From contig NZ_JODY01000009.1 of assembly GCF_000718015.1 (NCBI RefSeq), forward strand, positions 62,001 to 126,000: a stretch of 64,000 nt of DNA, in the 5' to 3' direction. The notes under the pieces were generated by a model. The model saw only the letters and a list, made by a program, of their open reading frames with translations, did no database searches and had not been told where the DNA came from. The position numbers were made by a program, and so were the translations under genes. Within the stretch, counting starts at the first letter, position 1; the number at the start of each line of letters is the position of its first letter. This DNA comes from Streptomyces catenulae (GTDB taxonomy: Bacteria; Actinomycetota; Actinomycetes; Streptomycetales; Streptomycetaceae). Positions 1-8,216 of this stretch are shown one piece after another.

Positions 1-524
1 ACCGGACTGACCGCGGCCATCGCCCCCGCCGCCACCCCGGCCAGCCCGATGGCCGCCAGCAACACGCCGACCAGGATGCCGATGCCGCGCCGGGCGCCCT
101 CGTCGCCGGTCCGGTCCCGCAGGATGCCGATCATCAGCGGCATGAAGCCGACCACGCTGCCCTGGAGCAGGGCGCCCACCGCGATGCCGATCAGCGACGG
201 CCACACCGCCATCAGCAGCGAACCGGTCGCCAGCATCGCCACGGACAGCCGCAGGATCCGGCGGTAGCCGTGGTTGTCGCCCAGCCGGGAGAGCAGCGGG
301 GTGAAGACCGTCATGCCGACCTGCTGGACCACGTAGATCCAGGAGAGCTGGACGGTGCCGATCCCGTGCTGGGCGCCGACCGCGGGGAGCACGGGGTAGA
401 GGTACTGCTGGGTGAAGCCGCTGACGGTCTCGACGACGGCCATGGAGGCGAGCATCGACCCGACCCCCAGCCGTATCTGACGATCCGTCAGATCTGTGGG
501 TGGAGCGGTGGTGATTTCGGGCAT
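1..524 (-). CDS. MFS transporter, C-terminus beyond window edge
   Basis: The 174 visible residues start at ATG 524, preceded by a GGAGAG ribosome binding site. They contain several hydrophobic helices and the MFS loop signature SRLGDNHGYRR between the second and third helices, which marks a major facilitator family inner-membrane transporter. The gene begins 43 nt after the stop of the TetR gene on the same strand, so the two are probably cotranscribed and TetR probably controls export of an unknown small molecule. Substrate specificity cannot be read from this part. The C-terminal helices lie outside the window. Confidence 0.85.
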   Translation of the reverse strand, partial: MPEITTAPPTDLTDRQIRLGVGSMLASMAVVETVSGFTQQYLYPVLPAVGAQHGIGTVQLSWIYVVQQVGMTVFTPLLSRLGDNHGYRRILRLSVAMLATGSLLMAVWPSLIGIAVGALLQGSVVGFMPLMIGILRDRTGDEGARRGIGILVGVLLAAIGLAGVAAGAMAAVSP

Positions 525-566
525 GGCGGCTCTCCTGGGAGCTGTTGGGAGGGGTGGCGGCCCGGC

Positions 567-1139
567 TCAGCGGCGCAGCCGGGGCACCCCGCCGCGCAGC
601 GCCAGGTCCACCAGCTCATCGGCCTGGGTGGCCAGGAAGACGTCCGAGCGCATCTGGCTGCGGAACTGGACGACCCCCGACCAGCCGTCGAGCAGCAGGT
701 CCACATCGGTGTCGGCGGGCAGGTCGCCGCGGACCATCGCCCGCTGGACGGTGGCCCGGGCGTCCTGGCGGCGCGGTGCGAGCACCTCGCGACGGAAGCG
801 CTCCATCACCGCCGGTTCGCCCATGTTCGCCCAGAGGGCGGGCAGGACGAGCGTGCCCTCGCCCTGGGCGTCGCGGAGGATCAGTCCGAAAAGATGGCGC
901 AGTTCGGCCCGGCTGTCGCCGAGCTCGGGCACGGTGTCCATCCGCGCGTCCCGGATGAGGAGTTCGCCCACCAGCGCGGCCTTGTTCGGCCACCGGTGGT
1001 AGATGGTCTTCCGCGTCACCCCGGCCCGCTTCGCGACCATGTCGACGGTCAGCTCCAGGTAGCCCAGCTCCGACAGCAGCTCGGCCACGGCGTCCAACAC
1101 CTTGCGCTGCACGCCGCCCGACGCGTTCTCCTTGCCCAT
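567..1139 (-). CDS. TetR family transcriptional regulator
   Basis: 190 aa, normal TetR length. The N-terminal helix-turn-helix (about residues 12-58) includes the typical stretch TVDMVAKRAGVTRKTIYHRW. The rest is a ligand-binding helical domain of the TetR_C type, without a recognisable ligand signature. It precedes the MFS exporter on the same strand with 43 nt between them, a common self-regulated exporter arrangement. The start ATG 1139 lies only 8 nt downstream of a good -10 box, so the transcript is probably leaderless. The ligand is unknown. Confidence 0.9.
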   Translation of the reverse strand: MGKENASGGVQRKVLDAVAELLSELGYLELTVDMVAKRAGVTRKTIYHRWPNKAALVGELLIRDARMDTVPELGDSRAELRHLFGLILRDAQGEGTLVLPALWANMGEPAVMERFRREVLAPRRQDARATVQRAMVRGDLPADTDVDLLLDGWSGVVQFRSQMRSDVFLATQADELVDLALRGGVPRLRR

Positions 1140-1147
1140 GGCGGATC

Positions 1148-1176
1148 AACTTAGAGACGCCCGCCGGGCGCGTCAA
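1148..1176 (-). promoter_or_regulatory. Promoter of the TetR-MFS operon, probably leaderless
   Basis: On the minus strand TTGACG (plus positions 1171-1176) and TAAGTT (1148-1153) are separated by exactly 17 bp, a near-consensus vegetative promoter. Seven or eight bases below the -10 box would place transcription initiation at or next to ATG 1139, leaving no room for a Shine-Dalgarno sequence. Leaderless translation is inferred from this spacing. Confidence 0.6.
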
Positions 1177-1185
1177 TGGTTTGAG

Positions 1186-1267
1186 GTAAACAACGTGTTC
1201 CCGAGAGTGGTACGAGAAAAGCCGTGCCCACCAGGCACTGGCCAGCGGAGGGGAACAGTGTGTTTAC
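1186..1267. repeat. Pair of 15-bp inverted repeats upstream of the tetR promoter
   Basis: GTAAACAACGTGTTC at 1186-1200 recurs in inverted orientation at 1253-1267 (reverse complement GTAAACACACTGTTC), with 12 of 15 bases identical. The first copy lies 10 bp upstream of the -35 box. Two near-identical facing copies upstream of a regulator suggest binding sites for that or another regulator. Which protein binds is not shown by the sequence. Confidence 0.45.
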
Positions 1268-1303
1268 TTACGGGGTGGCTGTCCCGCTCCCGTCCGGAGA
1301 CGA

Positions 1304-1334
1304 CGAAGGCCCCCGGCGCTGCCGGGGGCCTTCG
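1304..1334. terminator. Rho-independent-like hairpin terminator
   Basis: A perfect 14-bp stem (CGAAGGCCCCCGGC pairing with its complement) with a 3-nt loop lies 41 nt past the stop of the minus-strand ricin-domain gene. There is no clear U tract, as is common in Streptomyces. It would terminate the ricin-domain transcript before the TetR operon promoter. Confidence 0.8.
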
Positions 1335-1375
1335 GTGGGGCGTGCTGCCCGTACGGGGATCCGCTCCCCGCTCCG

Positions 1376-2908
1376 TCACTTGCGCTGGAAGACCTCGCTG
1401 CCGTCCTTGGTGCACGGCTGCAGCTGGACGCCGCCGTTGCCGCCCGGCTTGACGCACTTGTCGGCCTGCCCGGCGTACAGGGTGCCGTCACGCAGGGAGA
1501 ACTGCTGCGCCGGGTTCCCGCTGCAGTTGGCGATCTGCACGGTCGTACCGGCCTCGGTGGCGCCGCCCGCGGCGTCCATGCACAGGCCCTTGGTGCGGAT
1601 GGTGCCGTCCTTGGCGATGTCCCACTGCTGGTTGGCGAGACCGTCGCAGGGCGCGAGGGCCAGCGGCGTACCGTCGCTGCCCGCGGCGCCGCTCAGGCAC
1701 TTCTTCGTACCGGCGTGCAGCAGCGGCGCCCCCGGGGCGCTCGGGTCGCCGCCCGGCGGCGGGCCCTGGGACTCCGGCGGAGCGGGCTGGTCGGGGGTGG
1801 CGCCGCCCGTCGCGGGCGAGGTGGGCCCGGTGGTGGCGGAGGGCGCCGGGTGGTCCGCCGCCGGGGAGTCCGTCGAGGGCCGGGTGAAGAAGAAGACCAG
1901 CCCCGCCGCCACGACACAGGCGGCGGCCACCACCGACGCCACGACGATGTTCCGGCGGCGATTGGACGACGGCTTGTCCGCCGGTACCCCGGGGACGGGA
2001 CGCGCCGACGGCGCCGTGACCGACCGGGGCGCCGGGGCGACCGTGACGTCCTTGACGTCGTCCGCGAGCGGCGGGGTGTCCAGCGCCGGGTTCAGCGGAT
2101 GGTGCACCGGCTCGGCCAGCAGCCCGGTGTCGATCAGCCCCCGCGAATCGACGGTGAACCGCCAGCGCGGACGGTCACCACGGCCCAGGACCACCACCGA
2201 CCACGGGGTCCGCGGATGGTCCGCCAGATAGTGGACGCGCTCCCGGTCCCGCCCGCCCGGCATGCTCGCCAGGATCAGCACACCGCCGGACGGCTGGGAC
2301 AGCGCGGCCCCCGCCTCCTCCAGGCTCTGCACCTCGGTCGTCCCGGCCGGATCCGCGGTACCGGGCTTGAACCCGACCCGGACCACCTGGACACCCCGCG
2401 ACCACGGATTGGTGGTCAGCTCCCGCGTCCAGTCCTGGACGAGCGCGCGGGCACGCCGACTGTCGCCCTCCAGGGCGATGATCCCACCGGCGTTGGCGAG
2501 GTTGAGCAGCGCGAAGCCGTCGCTGTTGCTGCCGATGGAGACCAGATGCGGGTACGGCTCCCGCACCGACTCCGCGACCTCCGCGGTCTGCACCCACCGC
2601 AACTGGGCGTACCAGGCACGGGCGTCGGGGTCGGCGGTCCAGCCCGCGGGGGGCCGCCCGTCGGGGGTCTTGAGGAGGAACCGCACGCTGTCCGCGCCCA
2701 CGACGACCGCATGGACCAGCGGTACTTCACGGTTCTCCCGGGCGCAGGCGGTCGCCAGCACCCGCATCACGCGGTCGACCGTCCACAGGCCGTGATCGGC
2801 GCGCAGGCCCCCCGCCAGAGGTTCGGTCTTCCGCTTGCCGAACAACCGGGTCAGCCAGTTGCCCTGGCGTCCTCGATCGGCGGGTCGGTTGGGCTGTGTC
2901 ACCTTCAA
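1376..2908 (-). CDS. Single-pass membrane protein with C-terminal ricin-type lectin domain
   Basis: 510 aa. Residues about 1-285 form a presumed cytoplasmic domain with no family I can name. An Arg-rich stretch (SSNRRRN) precedes one transmembrane helix at about 322-342 (NIVVASVVAAACVVAAGLVFFF), then a Pro/Ser/Thr/Gly-rich linker (about 345-385). The last 125 residues are a ricin-type beta-trefoil with QQW/QQF repeats (NQQWDI, AQQFSL) and paired cysteines, expected outside the cell and likely to bind carbohydrate. The gene is divergent from the Esx/EccC genes and may belong to the type VII locus as a surface or anchoring component. That link rests on proximity only. A hairpin terminator follows. 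Confidence 0.8.
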   Translation of the reverse strand: MKVTQPNRPADRGRQGNWLTRLFGKRKTEPLAGGLRADHGLWTVDRVMRVLATACARENREVPLVHAVVVGADSVRFLLKTPDGRPPAGWTADPDARAWYAQLRWVQTAEVAESVREPYPHLVSIGSNSDGFALLNLANAGGIIALEGDSRRARALVQDWTRELTTNPWSRGVQVVRVGFKPGTADPAGTTEVQSLEEAGAALSQPSGGVLILASMPGGRDRERVHYLADHPRTPWSVVVLGRGDRPRWRFTVDSRGLIDTGLLAEPVHHPLNPALDTPPLADDVKDVTVAPAPRSVTAPSARPVPGVPADKPSSNRRRNIVVASVVAAACVVAAGLVFFFTRPSTDSPAADHPAPSATTGPTSPATGGATPDQPAPPESQGPPPGGDPSAPGAPLLHAGTKKCLSGAAGSDGTPLALAPCDGLANQQWDIAKDGTIRTKGLCMDAAGGATEAGTTVQIANCSGNPAQQFSLRDGTLYAGQADKCVKPGGNGGVQLQPCTKDGSEVFQRK

Positions 2909-3082
2909 CTCCTCGACTGGGGCCTGCCGGACGGCGAGAGGGTTTCGCGCGGGTGCGCGGCAGGGGAGGCTCCGCGCGGGGTTCGCAGGCGTGGAAGGAA
3001 CGGTGGCGCGCCGCGCGTGGGGGTGTCAACGCGGGGTGGGGGGTGAGCTTGGGTCCTTGGGCCCATCGCGGCCCGGCAGTTG

Positions 3083-3112
3083 TGGACCCTCGCGCCGGTC
3101 CGTTCCTAGCAT
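3083..3112 (+). promoter_or_regulatory. Possible promoter of the type VII locus
   Basis: TGGACC (3083-3088) and TAGCAT (3107-3112) are separated by 18 bp, about 75 bp upstream of the esx start. The -10 box is good and the -35 box is weak. The surrounding 285-bp divergent intergenic region shows no other clear feature. Confidence 0.35.
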
Positions 3113-3193
3113 CGAGCGCGTCCGTGCCGGGGAGTACCGGCGAGTGCCGATGTGCCGCAAGACGGCCCGGCGACAGCAGAAGGGATGTCTCTC

Positions 3194-3493
3194 ATGGCGA
3201 ACATGAACGTGACGTACGGCGAGATGCAGGACAGCGCAACCCGTATGCGCAACAACAAGTCCGACATCGACGCCAAGCTCAGCGAGTGCAAGAGCATCGT
3301 CGACAACCTGACCGCCAGCGGCTTCGTCACCGACCAGGCCTCCGGCAAGTTCGAAGAGGTGCACACCGAGTTCGTCACCTCGGCGAACACGGCGATGGAG
3401 ACCCTCGACCAGCTTTCCCAGTGGCTCGACAAGGCGGTCACCGCGATGCAGGACATGGACACCCAGCTGTCCGGCTCGCTGAACAAGAAGTAA
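3194..3493 (+). CDS. WXG100/ESAT-6-like (Esx) protein
   Basis: 99 aa, the usual length of WXG100 proteins: two amphipathic helices joined by a short turn. The central WxG is replaced here by an SGF turn (residues about 41-43). Esx proteins are small dimeric substrates or co-substrates of type VII secretion and dock on the last ATPase domain of EccC. ATG 3194 (MANMNVTYGE) is chosen because GAAGG lies 10 nt upstream. ATG 3185 would leave only about 1 nt between the same site and the start. It is followed after 35 nt by eccC, so the two probably form one operon. Confidence 0.85.
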   Translation: MANMNVTYGEMQDSATRMRNNKSDIDAKLSECKSIVDNLTASGFVTDQASGKFEEVHTEFVTSANTAMETLDQLSQWLDKAVTAMQDMDTQLSGSLNKK

Positions 3494-3528
3494 CGCGAGA
3501 AGCCGGTCGGCAGCGAGAGGGAGCGGCC

Positions 3529-6500
3529 ATGCCCATGATGATCACCATCGCCCGGGAACCGGACGTGTCGGCCGATCTGGTCGTGGACGCGGATCCCGGC
3601 ACCGTCCTGCGCGAGGTCGTCCGCAAACTGCTGGCCAGCGTAGGGGTGGCCGGGCAGCCGGGCAGCGCCCAACTGCCCGAGGTCTACCTCGACGGGCAGC
3701 TGCTCGACCTCGACCGGTCCCTCTCGCAGAGCGGTATCCACGACGGCAGCGTCCTGTGGCTGGACCGGCCCGGCAAGGGCACCAGGAAGCGGGCCGGACT
3801 GGTCACCGTCCGGGCGGTGGCGGGCACGGGAGCGGGCCAGGTCTGGCACCTGGACGCCGGTGAGCACGTGATCGGCTCCCGTGGCCGCGTCCGGCTGGGA
3901 CGCGGCCAACCGGCCCAGGTCGCCGTCATCCAGGTCTTCCTGGACGCGACGGTCCACCTCACCGCCTCCACCGCCGACTGCCTGCTGGACCGCGTCCCGC
4001 TGTCCGGCGAGGAGGTCCGCTGGGAGCCCAACGCGCAACTGCGCTGCGGGGACACCCTGCTGGAGGTGCAGCCGGTCCGCAGCCCGGACGCCATCGTCGA
4101 CCCCTCTCCGGACGGCGAGTACCTGGACTACAACCGTCCGCCGCGGCTGCTCCCGCCCACCAAGCGCACCGAATTCCGGCTCCCCGCCGAGCCCAAGGCG
4201 CCGACCCCGAACGCCCTGCCGTGGCTCGCCGCGTCCCTGCCCGCCGTCTTCGGCGGTGTGATCGCGATGGTGTCGAGCAACCCGATGTTCCTGCTCATGG
4301 CCGGAATGTCCCCGGTCATGATGATCGGCAACTGGATCTCCGGACGGCGCCAGGGCAAGGTCGGCCACCGCCGCAAGATCGCCGAGTTCCAGCAGCAGCG
4401 CGCCGAGATCGAGCAGGAGATCGCCGACGCGCTGGAGCACGAGCGGCTGGACCGCCGCGCCGCCAGCCCCGACCCCGGCGAACTCCAGGTCATCGCGACC
4501 GGCCCGCACGCCAGGCTCTGGGAACGCCGCCGCGTCGACCCCGACCACCTGCTGGTCCGCGTCGGCATCGCCGACCTCCCCACCCAGGTCCTGGTGGAGG
4601 AGGAGGCCGAACGCGGCCGCCACCGCCGCGACCTGCGGGCCGCGCCGGACGTCCCGGTCTCCTTCTCCCTCGCCCACGCGGGCGTCGTCGGCGTCGCCGG
4701 ACACGAGGAGTGGCCCCGGCAGATGGCCCGCTGGCTCGCCGGTCAGCTGGCCGTGCTGCAGAGCCCCCGCGACATGCAGCTCTACGTCCTGACCGACCCG
4801 GCGGGCGAACGGCTGTGGGAGTGGGCGGCCTGGCTGCCGCACACCCGCCCCCTGCTCGGGCAGCAGGCCCTGGCGCTGGTCGGCGCGGACGCCCAGACCC
4901 TCAGCCACCGCGTCGCCGAGCTGATCGAGCTGATCAACGTCCGCAAGCAGGTACGGCTCCAGGCCGGTTCGCAGGTCGTCCTGAGCGACCCGGACATCGT
5001 CGTCGTCATGGACGGCGCCCGGCGGCTGCGCGCCCTGCCCGGCGTGGTGACCATCCTGCGCGAAGGCCCCGCCGTGGGCGTCTACTGCATCTGCGTGGAC
5101 GGCGACGAGCGGACCCTGCCCGAGGAGTGCGCCACCGTCGTCGTCGGCGGCGCGGGCCTGCCCGCCAGCCTGCGCCAGCAGCGCGCCGACCAGATCGACA
5201 ACATCCTCGCCGACGAGGTCGTGGACGGCTGGTACGAGTCCACCGGACGCCACCTCGCCCCGCTGCGGGACGTCAGCAAGAACCAGGGCGAATCCGCGCT
5301 CCCGGGCTCCGCACGGCTGCTGGAGACCCTCGGCATGGAGGAGCCCGACGCGGCCTCCGTCGCCGGGGTGTGGCGCGGCGGCGGCCGCAGCACCAAGGCC
5401 GTCGTCGGCTACACCCTCGACGGACCGTTCTCCCTCGACCTGGTCAGCCACGGCCCGCACGGCCTCGTCGCGGGCACCACCGGCTCCGGCAAGTCGGAGT
5501 TCCTCCAGACGCTGGTGGCGTCCCTGGCCGTCGCCAACCGCCCGGACGCCATGACGTTCGTGCTGATCGACTACAAGGGCGGCGCCGCCTTCAAGGAGTG
5601 CGTCCACCTGCCGCACACCGTCGGCCTGGTGACCGACCTCGACCCGCACCTCGTCGAACGCGCCCTGACCTCGCTCGGCGCGGAGCTGACCCACCGGGAG
5701 CGCCTCCTCGCCGCCGCCGGGGCCAAGGACCTGGAGGACTACCTCGACTACGCGACCCGCCGACCCGAACTGAAGCCGATCCCGCGGCTGCTCATCGTCA
5801 TCGACGAGTTCGCCTCCATGGCACGGGAACTGCCGGACTTCGTGACCGGCCTGGTCAACGTCGCCCAGCGGGGCCGCTCCCTCGGCATCCACCTGATCCT
5901 GGCCACCCAGCGGCCCTCCGGCGTGGTCTCCTCGGAGATCCGCGCCAACACCAACCTGCGGATCGCGCTGCGGGTGACCGACGCGGGGGAGAGCACCGAC
6001 GTCATCGACGACGCCGAGGCCGCCAACATCTCCGCCTCGACCCCCGGCCGGGCCTACGCCCGCCTCGGGCACAGCTCGCTCATCCCCTTCCAGACCGGCC
6101 GGGTCGGCGGCCGCCGCCCGTCGGCGAACCGGTCCGAGGAGGTCGTCGCCCCCTTCCTCCAGCCGGTCTCCTGGCTGGACCTGGGACTGCCCGCCCCGCA
6201 GCGTCCGCGCGTCGCCGGGGAGGCCGAGGAGGCGACCGACCTGTCCGTCCTGGTCAAGTCGGTACGCCAGGCGGGGGAGTTGCTGAACATCCCGCCGCAG
6301 CGCCGCCCCTGGCTCCCGCCGCTGCCGCTCTCCCCGGTGGTCGAACTGGCCAAGGAACCGGTCTACGGCTCCGGCAAGGACCCGGTGTTCTCCTGGGCGA
6401 TCCAGGACCTGCCGACCCAGCAGCTCCAGGAACCGGCGACGGTCGACCTGGCCACCTTCGGCCATCTGCACATCGTCGGCGCCCCGCGCTCCGGCCGCTC

Positions 6501-7926
6501 CGCCGCGCTGCGCACCTTCGCCGCCGCCGCGGCCGCCGCGTCCAGCGTCACCGACCTCCATCTGTACGGCCTCGACTGCGGCAACGGCGCGCTGCTCTCC
6601 CTGAGCCGCCTGCCGCACTGCGGCGCGGTGGTGCAGCGTACGGAGACCGACCGCGCGGTGCGGCTGCTCAAGCGCCTCCACGACGAGGTGCAGCGGCGTC
6701 AGCGGCTGCTCGGCGAGTCCGGGTTCGCGGACGTGGCCGAACAGCGGGCGGCCCGGCCCGCCGAGGAGCGGCTGCCGCACATCGTGCTGCTGCTGGACCG
6801 CTGGGAGGGCTTCATGGGCACCCTCGGCGAGTACGACGGCGGCACGCTCGCCGAGACGATCCAGACCCTCCACCGCGAGGGCGGCAGCGCGGGCGTGCAC
6901 CTGGTCATCGCGGGTGACCGGATGCTGCTCAGCGGCCGGATGGCGTCGCTCTGCGAGGACAAGCTCATCCTGCGGCTCTCGGACCGTACGGACGCCAGCC
7001 TCGCCGGGCTCAACCCGCGCAAGATCCCCGAGAACCTGCCGCCCGGCCGTGGCTACCGCGCGATCAACGCGGTCGAGACCCAGATCGCCCTGGTCGCCGC
7101 CGACCCCTCGGGTCCGGCGCAGGTCGCGGCGGTGCACGCGCTCGCCGACCGGCTGATCGAGCGCGAGGCGGCGGTCCCGAAGTCGGCCCGGCCGAACCGC
7201 ATCGCGGTGATGCCGACCGAGCTCTCCTTCGACCAGGCATGGGACATGGTCGGTACGCCGGAGCCGATGTGGGCGCTGGTGGGCGTGGCCGGTGACGACC
7301 TCGAACCGGTCGGCGCCGACCTCCGCGGCGACCAGCCGACCTTCCTGATCGCCGGACCGTCCCGCTCCGGCCGCAGCACCGCGCTGGGCGTCATGACGGA
7401 GTCGCTGCTGCGCGGCGGCACCGAGGTGGTGATCGGCGCGCCGATGAACTCTCCGCTGCGCTCCTTCGCCGGACGGGCCGGGGTCCGCGGCGTCCTCACC
7501 GACGAGCAGCCCACCGAGCAGCAGTTCGCCGAACTGCTCGACCCGGGTGAGGGCCCGGTGGTGCTGGTGGTCGACGACGCCGAGGTGTGGCGCGACCTGA
7601 TCTGCCGTGACTGGCTGAAGGCGTTCGTCCGTAAGGCGTCCGGCAACAACCGTGGCGTGATCATCGGTGGCGATGTCGCCACCGTGGGCGTCGGTTTCGC
7701 CGGTTGGCAGTCGGAGATCAAGAAGAACCGCCGCGGTGTCCTCCTGTCGCCGCCCAACCTGGGCGACGGTGACCTGGTGGGGGTCAGGCTCTCCCGAGCC
7801 CAGGTGGCCCCGAAGGTCGTGGCGGGCGCGGGCCTGCTGCACCTGGGCAGCGGCACCCTGATGACCACGCAGATTCCGACGGCGGTCCCTCCCACGGCGG
7901 CCGCGGACAACCGTAGGGGGCAGTGA
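3529..7926 (+). CDS. eccC: EccC/EssC-type FtsK/SpoIIIE ATPase of type VII secretion
   Basis: 1465 aa, the motor of type VII secretion. The N-terminus carries a ubiquitin-like YukD-type region (about 1-85) and an FHA-like region (about 90-185), more like firmicute EssC than mycobacterial EccC. Two membrane helices follow (about 230-270). Three P-loop ATPase modules follow: the first is canonical (GTTGSGKS 649-656, Walker B Asp759-Glu760). The second (GAPRSGRS 984-991) and third (GPSRSGRS 1276-1283) have Arg in place of the Walker Lys, so they are probably regulatory or substrate-binding. ATG 3529 has GAGAGGGA upstream. The stop overlaps the next start by one base (TGATG). No eccB, eccD, eccE or mycP is present nearby. 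Confidence 0.92.
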   Translation: MPMMITIAREPDVSADLVVDADPGTVLREVVRKLLASVGVAGQPGSAQLPEVYLDGQLLDLDRSLSQSGIHDGSVLWLDRPGKGTRKRAGLVTVRAVAGTGAGQVWHLDAGEHVIGSRGRVRLGRGQPAQVAVIQVFLDATVHLTASTADCLLDRVPLSGEEVRWEPNAQLRCGDTLLEVQPVRSPDAIVDPSPDGEYLDYNRPPRLLPPTKRTEFRLPAEPKAPTPNALPWLAASLPAVFGGVIAMVSSNPMFLLMAGMSPVMMIGNWISGRRQGKVGHRRKIAEFQQQRAEIEQEIADALEHERLDRRAASPDPGELQVIATGPHARLWERRRVDPDHLLVRVGIADLPTQVLVEEEAERGRHRRDLRAAPDVPVSFSLAHAGVVGVAGHEEWPRQMARWLAGQLAVLQSPRDMQLYVLTDPAGERLWEWAAWLPHTRPLLGQQALALVGADAQTLSHRVAELIELINVRKQVRLQAGSQVVLSDPDIVVVMDGARRLRALPGVVTILREGPAVGVYCICVDGDERTLPEECATVVVGGAGLPASLRQQRADQIDNILADEVVDGWYESTGRHLAPLRDVSKNQGESALPGSARLLETLGMEEPDAASVAGVWRGGGRSTKAVVGYTLDGPFSLDLVSHGPHGLVAGTTGSGKSEFLQTLVASLAVANRPDAMTFVLIDYKGGAAFKECVHLPHTVGLVTDLDPHLVERALTSLGAELTHRERLLAAAGAKDLEDYLDYATRRPELKPIPRLLIVIDEFASMARELPDFVTGLVNVAQRGRSLGIHLILATQRPSGVVSSEIRANTNLRIALRVTDAGESTDVIDDAEAANISASTPGRAYARLGHSSLIPFQTGRVGGRRPSANRSEEVVAPFLQPVSWLDLGLPAPQRPRVAGEAEEATDLSVLVKSVRQAGELLNIPPQRRPWLPPLPLSPVVELAKEPVYGSGKDPVFSWAIQDLPTQQLQEPATVDLATFGHLHIVGAPRSGRSAALRTFAAAAAAASSVTDLHLYGLDCGNGALLSLSRLPHCGAVVQRTETDRAVRLLKRLHDEVQRRQRLLGESGFADVAEQRAARPAEERLPHIVLLLDRWEGFMGTLGEYDGGTLAETIQTLHREGGSAGVHLVIAGDRMLLSGRMASLCEDKLILRLSDRTDASLAGLNPRKIPENLPPGRGYRAINAVETQIALVAADPSGPAQVAAVHALADRLIEREAAVPKSARPNRIAVMPTELSFDQAWDMVGTPEPMWALVGVAGDDLEPVGADLRGDQPTFLIAGPSRSGRSTALGVMTESLLRGGTEVVIGAPMNSPLRSFAGRAGVRGVLTDEQPTEQQFAELLDPGEGPVVLVVDDAEVWRDLICRDWLKAFVRKASGNNRGVIIGGDVATVGVGFAGWQSEIKKNRRGVLLSPPNLGDGDLVGVRLSRAQVAPKVVAGAGLLHLGSGTLMTTQIPTAVPPTAAADNRRGQ

Positions 7927-8207
7927 TGGCAGACCTCGTGGTGAAGGACCTGGGCACCCTGGCCAGCGACCTGAGCGAACTGATCAGCCAGTTCGAGGGG
8001 GCGCTCGACTTCCAGAACGACGACAAGGGTCTCTGGGGACAGCTCAACGCCAATCTCTCGATGGGCGACTTCGCCGACAACTGGACCGTCCACCGTGACG
8101 ACATGGTCAAGAGCATGAAGAAATTCCGCGACAAGGTGTCCGAGCTCGACAAGGCCTTCGCCGACGGTGATCAGCAGTTGCTGGACACGTTCAAGAAGGA
8201 CAGCTGA
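7926..8207 (+). CDS. Small helical WXG100-like protein of the type VII locus
   Basis: 93 aa, all-alpha, mostly charged residues with a central segment GLWGQLNANLSMGDFADNW and a long C-terminal helix ending FKKDS. Size, helicity and position directly after eccC suggest a second WXG100-superfamily protein, perhaps the partner of the putative substrate that follows 9 nt later. ATG 7926 overlaps the eccC stop by one base, implying translational coupling. Family membership is inferred; there is no strict WxG motif. Confidence 0.65.
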   Translation: MADLVVKDLGTLASDLSELISQFEGALDFQNDDKGLWGQLNANLSMGDFADNWTVHRDDMVKSMKKFRDKVSELDKAFADGDQQLLDTFKKDS

Positions 8208-8216
8208 GGAGCGCCG

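Noticed and set aside
3106..7842. 1578-codon open frame on the minus strand opposite eccC
   Set aside because: It is antisense to a clear FtsK/SpoIIIE protein. Its translation is low-complexity Gly/Arg/Ala/Asp sequence without family motifs, as expected from GC codon bias.
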